A DNA stretch of 64,000 bases from an uncultured Muribaculaceae bacterium (GTDB taxonomy: Bacteria; Bacteroidota; Bacteroidia; Bacteroidales; Muribaculaceae), in the NCBI GenBank assembly GCA_934667475.1, contig CAKUMB010000001.1, forward strand, positions 124,001 to 188,000. Reading direction: 5' to 3'. The notes beneath the pieces are model-generated. The model made no database searches. It worked only from the letters and a program-made list of their open reading frames with translations, and was not told the DNA's origin. Below, piece by piece: positions 61,220-64,000 of this stretch. Position 1 is the first letter of the stretch; every line of letters begins with the position of its first letter. Position numbers and translations under genes: made by a program.

Positions 61220-61695
61220 TGCTGTGCTGCTGAGGGTTGCTGTGCCTGCTGGCTGCCGTCGCCGGGCGTCTGCGCCGGCTTGGTGGCAAGCACTATTTTA
61301 AGGCCGTTTTTCGAGCCTTTGTCCAGTATTTCCACGATTTTGCCGTAGGGCACCTCTTCGTCGGCGTGCAGGGCCACAAAGTCTTGCGGATTGCCCTGCT
61401 TTATGCTCTGCAGAAAGCCGTCGAGCTGGTCGGCGGGCAGCGGCACCGGCTGGCTCTCGGTGGCTGAGTCGGGCTGCACCTGCGTGGCATACATGTTGAG
61501 GTCTTTGTCGATGTAGATGCGCGTGCTGGGTTTGAGGGCCGTCTGCTGGCTGCTTTGCGGCAGGTTCACCTCCAGGGCCGACGGAAACACGAATGTGCTC
61601 GTCACCATGAAGAAGATGAGCAGCAGGAATATGACATCGGTCATCGACGCCATGCTGAACATCGACAGCGAGCTGTGTTGTCGTTTTAAAGCCAT
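61216..61695 (-). CDS. exbD: ExbD/TolR-family biopolymer transport protein
   Basis: A 159-residue protein with one N-terminal helix (about 15-37, 'MTDVIFLLLIFFMVTSTF' with the essential Asp) and a periplasmic domain ('TRIYIDKDLNMYA', 'FVALHADEEVPYGKIVEILD'). It is the proton-channel partner of the MotA/TolQ/ExbB protein encoded 32 bases upstream. The Gln-rich tail (DGSQQAQQPSAAQQ) is variable in the family. Confidence 0.93.
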   Translation of the reverse strand: MALKRQHSSLSMFSMASMTDVIFLLLIFFMVTSTFVFPSALEVNLPQSSQQTALKPSTRIYIDKDLNMYATQVQPDSATESQPVPLPADQLDGFLQSIKQGNPQDFVALHADEEVPYGKIVEILDKGSKNGLKIVLATKPAQTPGDGSQQAQQPSAAQQ

Positions 61696-61727
61696 AATAT
61701 ATCAGTTGCTTATAAGTGGAATGACGA

Positions 61728-62495
61728 TTATTTGGCTGGCTCGTTGAGCAGGTCCATGAAGTCCATGGCGTTGCCCTCGAGTTTGTTCATTACCTTGTTG
61801 ACGCGTGAAGTGAGGTAGTTGTAGGCAAACAGCGCTATGATGCCCACAATGAGGCCGGCCACGGTGGTCACCAGTGCCTCATAGATGCCGCTGGCCAGAA
61901 TCGACACGTTGCTGTTGCTGCCGGCGCTTGCCAGCGCAAAGAATGCCTGCACCATGCCGGTGACGGTGCCCAGGAAGCCAATCATGGGCGCGCCGGCGGC
62001 TGTGGTTGCCAGCCATGTGAAGCCCTTTTCGAGTTTGGCCACTTCCATGTTGCCCACGTTTTCAATGGCCACCAGCACGTCGTTCATGGGGCGGCCTATG
62101 CGCGACACGCCTTTTTCAATCATGCGCGAGTAGGGGGTGTTGGTGCTTTTGCACAGCTTTTCGGCTTCGTCGATGCGGCCGTCGTGTATGAGGGTGCGTA
62201 TTTGCTGCATGAAGTTCTTGTCTTCGCGCGTGCTTGAGCTTATGGCAAAGCAGCGCTCAAAAAATATGTAGATGCTCACCACGGCAAGCAGTGCCAGCGG
62301 AATCATCAGCCATCCGCCCGACAGTGTGAGGTCCCACACCGACAGTTCCTTGGCTGTGGCTTCGGCGGCAGCCGGGGCTGCCTGTGCGGCGGCTGTGGCC
62401 GCCTGAGCTGCAGTTTGCACTGCTGTGTCGGTCATTTGTTGCACACTGTCGCCGGTGGCGGCGACCTGTGCCAGTATTAAGTTTAGTAGAGCCAT
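61728..62495 (-). CDS. MotA/TolQ/ExbB proton channel family protein
   Basis: A 255-residue inner-membrane protein. An Ala-rich N-terminal region (~15-50) is followed by a first helix ('WLMIPLALLAVVSIYIFFER') and the conserved pair near the C-terminus: 'GFLGTVTGMVQAFFALAS' (~170) and 'ALVTTVAGLIVGIIALFAYN' (~205). It forms the motor with ExbD and energises TonB. Typical Bacteroidales order: pdxJ, exbB, exbD, tonB. Confidence 0.93.
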   Translation of the reverse strand: MALLNLILAQVAATGDSVQQMTDTAVQTAAQAATAAAQAAPAAAEATAKELSVWDLTLSGGWLMIPLALLAVVSIYIFFERCFAISSSTREDKNFMQQIRTLIHDGRIDEAEKLCKSTNTPYSRMIEKGVSRIGRPMNDVLVAIENVGNMEVAKLEKGFTWLATTAAGAPMIGFLGTVTGMVQAFFALASAGSNSNVSILASGIYEALVTTVAGLIVGIIALFAYNYLTSRVNKVMNKLEGNAMDFMDLLNEPAK

Positions 62496-62580
62496 GATAG
62501 TTTAATTTATTTAATCGTGATTATGTGTAATGATGATTTTTAGTAGTGAAATCTGTTGGTTGGTCCTCTTCTGCCAGCTG

Positions 62581-63294
62581 CTATTTCAGACACTCCTTGT
62601 AGGCCTTGATGGTCTGCTCCAGGCCCAGATACAGCGCGTCGCTTATAATGGCGTGGCCTATCGACACCTCCAGCAGGTGTGGCATGTGGTCCTTGAAATA
62701 CTTGAGGTTCTCGAGGTTGAGGTCGTGCCCGCCGTTGATGCCAAGGCCCACGCTGTGCGCCACCGCATCGGCGGCTGCAAAGGGGGCAATGGCCTTCTCG
62801 GGGTCGGCCTTGAACTGTGCGGCATAGGGGCCGGTGTACAGCTCCACGCGGTCGGTGCCCGTCTTGGCTGCCTCGCGTATGTTGTCGGGGTCGGTGCCCA
62901 CAAATATGCTTGTTCGAATGCCGGCCTCTTTCAGGCGGTCGACGATGCCTGTGAGGAACTCAAGGTTGGTGGCCACGTCCCAGCCGCTCGACGATGTGAG
63001 GGCATCGGGCGCGTCGGGCACCAGTGTCACCTGCGACGGTTTGGCCATGAGCACGAGGTTCATGAAGTCGTCGGTGGGGTAGCCCTCGATGTTGAACTCT
63101 GTGCGTATGAGCGGGCGCAGGGCAAACACATCGCTGTGGCGAATGTGGCGCTCATCGGGCCGCGGATGCACCGTGATGCCTTGTGCGCCAAAGCGCTCGC
63201 AGTCTACCGCCACACGTTCCACATCGGGCACATTGCCGCCGCGGGCGTTGCGCAGCGTGGCCACTTTGTTAATGTTAACACTTAAATTTACCAT
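62581..63294 (-). CDS. pdxJ: Pyridoxine 5'-phosphate synthase
   Basis: A 237-residue TIM-barrel enzyme that condenses 1-deoxyxylulose-5-phosphate with 3-amino-1-hydroxyacetone phosphate in vitamin B6 synthesis. 'LSVNINKVATLRNARGGNVP' (4-23), 'GITVHPRPDERHIRHSDV' (~57, catalytic Glu and His) and 'VGLGINGGHDLNLENLKYF' (~190) are family marks. Length standard. It is first in the unit with exbB (86-base gap), exbD and tonB and is divergent from nadK. Confidence 0.96.
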   Translation of the reverse strand: MVNLSVNINKVATLRNARGGNVPDVERVAVDCERFGAQGITVHPRPDERHIRHSDVFALRPLIRTEFNIEGYPTDDFMNLVLMAKPSQVTLVPDAPDALTSSSGWDVATNLEFLTGIVDRLKEAGIRTSIFVGTDPDNIREAAKTGTDRVELYTGPYAAQFKADPEKAIAPFAAADAVAHSVGLGINGGHDLNLENLKYFKDHMPHLLEVSIGHAIISDALYLGLEQTIKAYKECLK

Positions 63295-63403
63295 TTTTCA
63301 GTTTTCTACTGCCGATAAAAAATGAATATGTGTGCATGTAGCATTTTTCAGCGCACTGTGGCAGCCAGTGTGCCGCGGCGGCTGTGTTATGCGAAATTAT
63401 TTG

Positions 63404-63411
63404 TATATTTG
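63404..63411 (+). promoter_or_regulatory. nadK: -7 box for nadK
   Basis: TATATTTG is an exact match about 108 bases before ATG 63519. The 224-base pdxJ-nadK gap shows no other recognised element. Confidence 0.5.
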
Positions 63412-63518
63412 CCAAAGCAAACTGTAGGCAAATTTAAGGGGAAATAATGGAATATAAAAGTAAAATATATTAAAAACGGCTTTCCCCGCCGCAATTCAAA
63501 AGTAAAGCAAGGCACACT

Positions 63519-64000
63519 ATGGAATTGGCGATTTTTGGCAATGAATATCAGCATGGGCATCTGCCCGGGGTTGAGCGGTTGCTGGCCACACTTAGCGCCA
63601 GCGGCATGAGGCTACTTGTGGACGGTGCGTTTTTGGACTACCTGTGCCAAAGCGGCGCGGCGCTACCGCCCGGCACCGAAATTATTGGCGGCAACTGCGG
63701 CCCCGATGGCGTGGATGTGGTGCTCAGTCTTGGTGGCGACGGCACTTTTCTCAAGGCTGCCCACTGGGTGGCAGGCACTGCCACGCCCGTGATGGGCATC
63801 AACACGGGCCACCTTGGCTACCTCACCACGGCGGGCATAGGCGAGGCCGACGAGGTGGCTCGCGAGCTCACCAGCGGCGACTACCGCACGGAGCCGCGCA
63901 CCACGCTGCAGGTGACGGCCGACTGCAGCGCGGCCGACTTCAGCGGCTTGTGCGCTCTCAACGAGGTGGCCATCCTGCGCCAGGACACGTCGTCGATGAT
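63519..64000 (+). CDS. nadK: NAD kinase (3' end outside window)
   Basis: The first 160 codons run off the window edge. The protein begins MELAIFGNEYQHGHL and carries 'VVLSLGGDGTFLKAA' with the diagnostic GGDGT (72-76), 'GINTGHLGYLT' (~95) and 'CALNEVAILRQDTSSM' (~150). These are the NAD-binding marks of the family, which makes NADP+ from NAD+ and ATP. It is divergent from pdxJ, as is usual in Bacteroidales. The catalytic C-terminal domain is not visible. Confidence 0.92.
   Translation, partial: MELAIFGNEYQHGHLPGVERLLATLSASGMRLLVDGAFLDYLCQSGAALPPGTEIIGGNCGPDGVDVVLSLGGDGTFLKAAHWVAGTATPVMGINTGHLGYLTTAGIGEADEVARELTSGDYRTEPRTTLQVTADCSAADFSGLCALNEVAILRQDTSSM

Noticed and set aside
1..64000. CRISPR arrays, rRNA genes, insertion sequences or prophage
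   Set aside because: No spaced direct-repeat array, rRNA-like sequence, transposase/integrase or phage structural gene was recognised.

Overview
The window is 64 kb of a Bacteroidota chromosome, most likely order Bacteroidales and plausibly a gut Muribaculaceae-type organism. The family is an inference. Support: Bacteroidota -7 boxes (TAnnTTTG, often with TTTG about 20 bases upstream) before most transcription units; modular secreted proteins with fibronectin III and choice-of-anchor J modules ending in C-terminal sorting-type domains; a SusD relic; and typical Bacteroidales gene orders such as apt-uvrC-dtd-mazG-deoC and pdxJ-exbB-exbD-tonB. The DNA is GC-rich in genes and AT-rich between them, so many long antisense reading frames are shadows.

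Layout. 1-6.5 kb: two large secreted surface proteins and the 3' remnant of a third. 6.6-9.7 kb: a short membrane-anchored protein resembling a protein-kinase C-lobe, a zinc-ribbon membrane protein, a C_GCAxxG_C_C protein and rubrerythrin. 9.8-14.9 kb: two tandem LtaS-like phosphotransferase/sulfatase-fold membrane enzymes and a lactonase-type propeller. 15.2-16.5 kb: a SusD gene that lost its 5' part. 16.6-26.6 kb: a GNAT-like protein, pgi, a large secreted protein, a Na/phosphate transporter, and an acyl-CoA synthetase with its XRE-cupin regulator. 26.8-35.3 kb: a CE2-like esterase, SDR, two glycosyltransferases, YifB/ComM, a DUF4369-type lipoprotein, tRNA-Tyr and a secreted carboxymuconolactone decarboxylase-cupin fusion. 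35.4-44.8 kb: AlkD, SPFH/NfeD, then ybeY-mnmG-apt-uvrC-dtd-mazG-deoC. 45-48 kb: an SGNH/MBOAT O-acetylation pair. 48.4-57 kb: a beta-barrel protein, purN, an MsbA-like exporter, a TonB-receptor-like barrel and dnaX. 57-64 kb: another secreted modular protein, a 5' stub of an AAA ATPase gene with operator-like repeats, the tonB-exbD-exbB-pdxJ operon, and the start of nadK.

Three observations stand out. (1) Two parS-like ParB sites, one an exact match to TGTTNCACGTGAAACA, lie at 36.1 and 40.4 kb on either side of an AT-rich divergent intergenic region, which suggests the window is near the replication origin. (2) Three genes are cut in similar ways. Two keep a promoter and a start with a signal-peptide-like stretch but continue out of frame into the middle of a surface-protein gene. 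The third keeps only its promoter region and first ~44 codons. These are either real deletions or assembly collapses. (3) A ~120-residue protein-kinase-C-lobe-like domain with one membrane anchor is encoded directly after a zinc-ribbon sensor-like protein. I found no CRISPR array, rRNA, prophage, transposase or complete mobile element.
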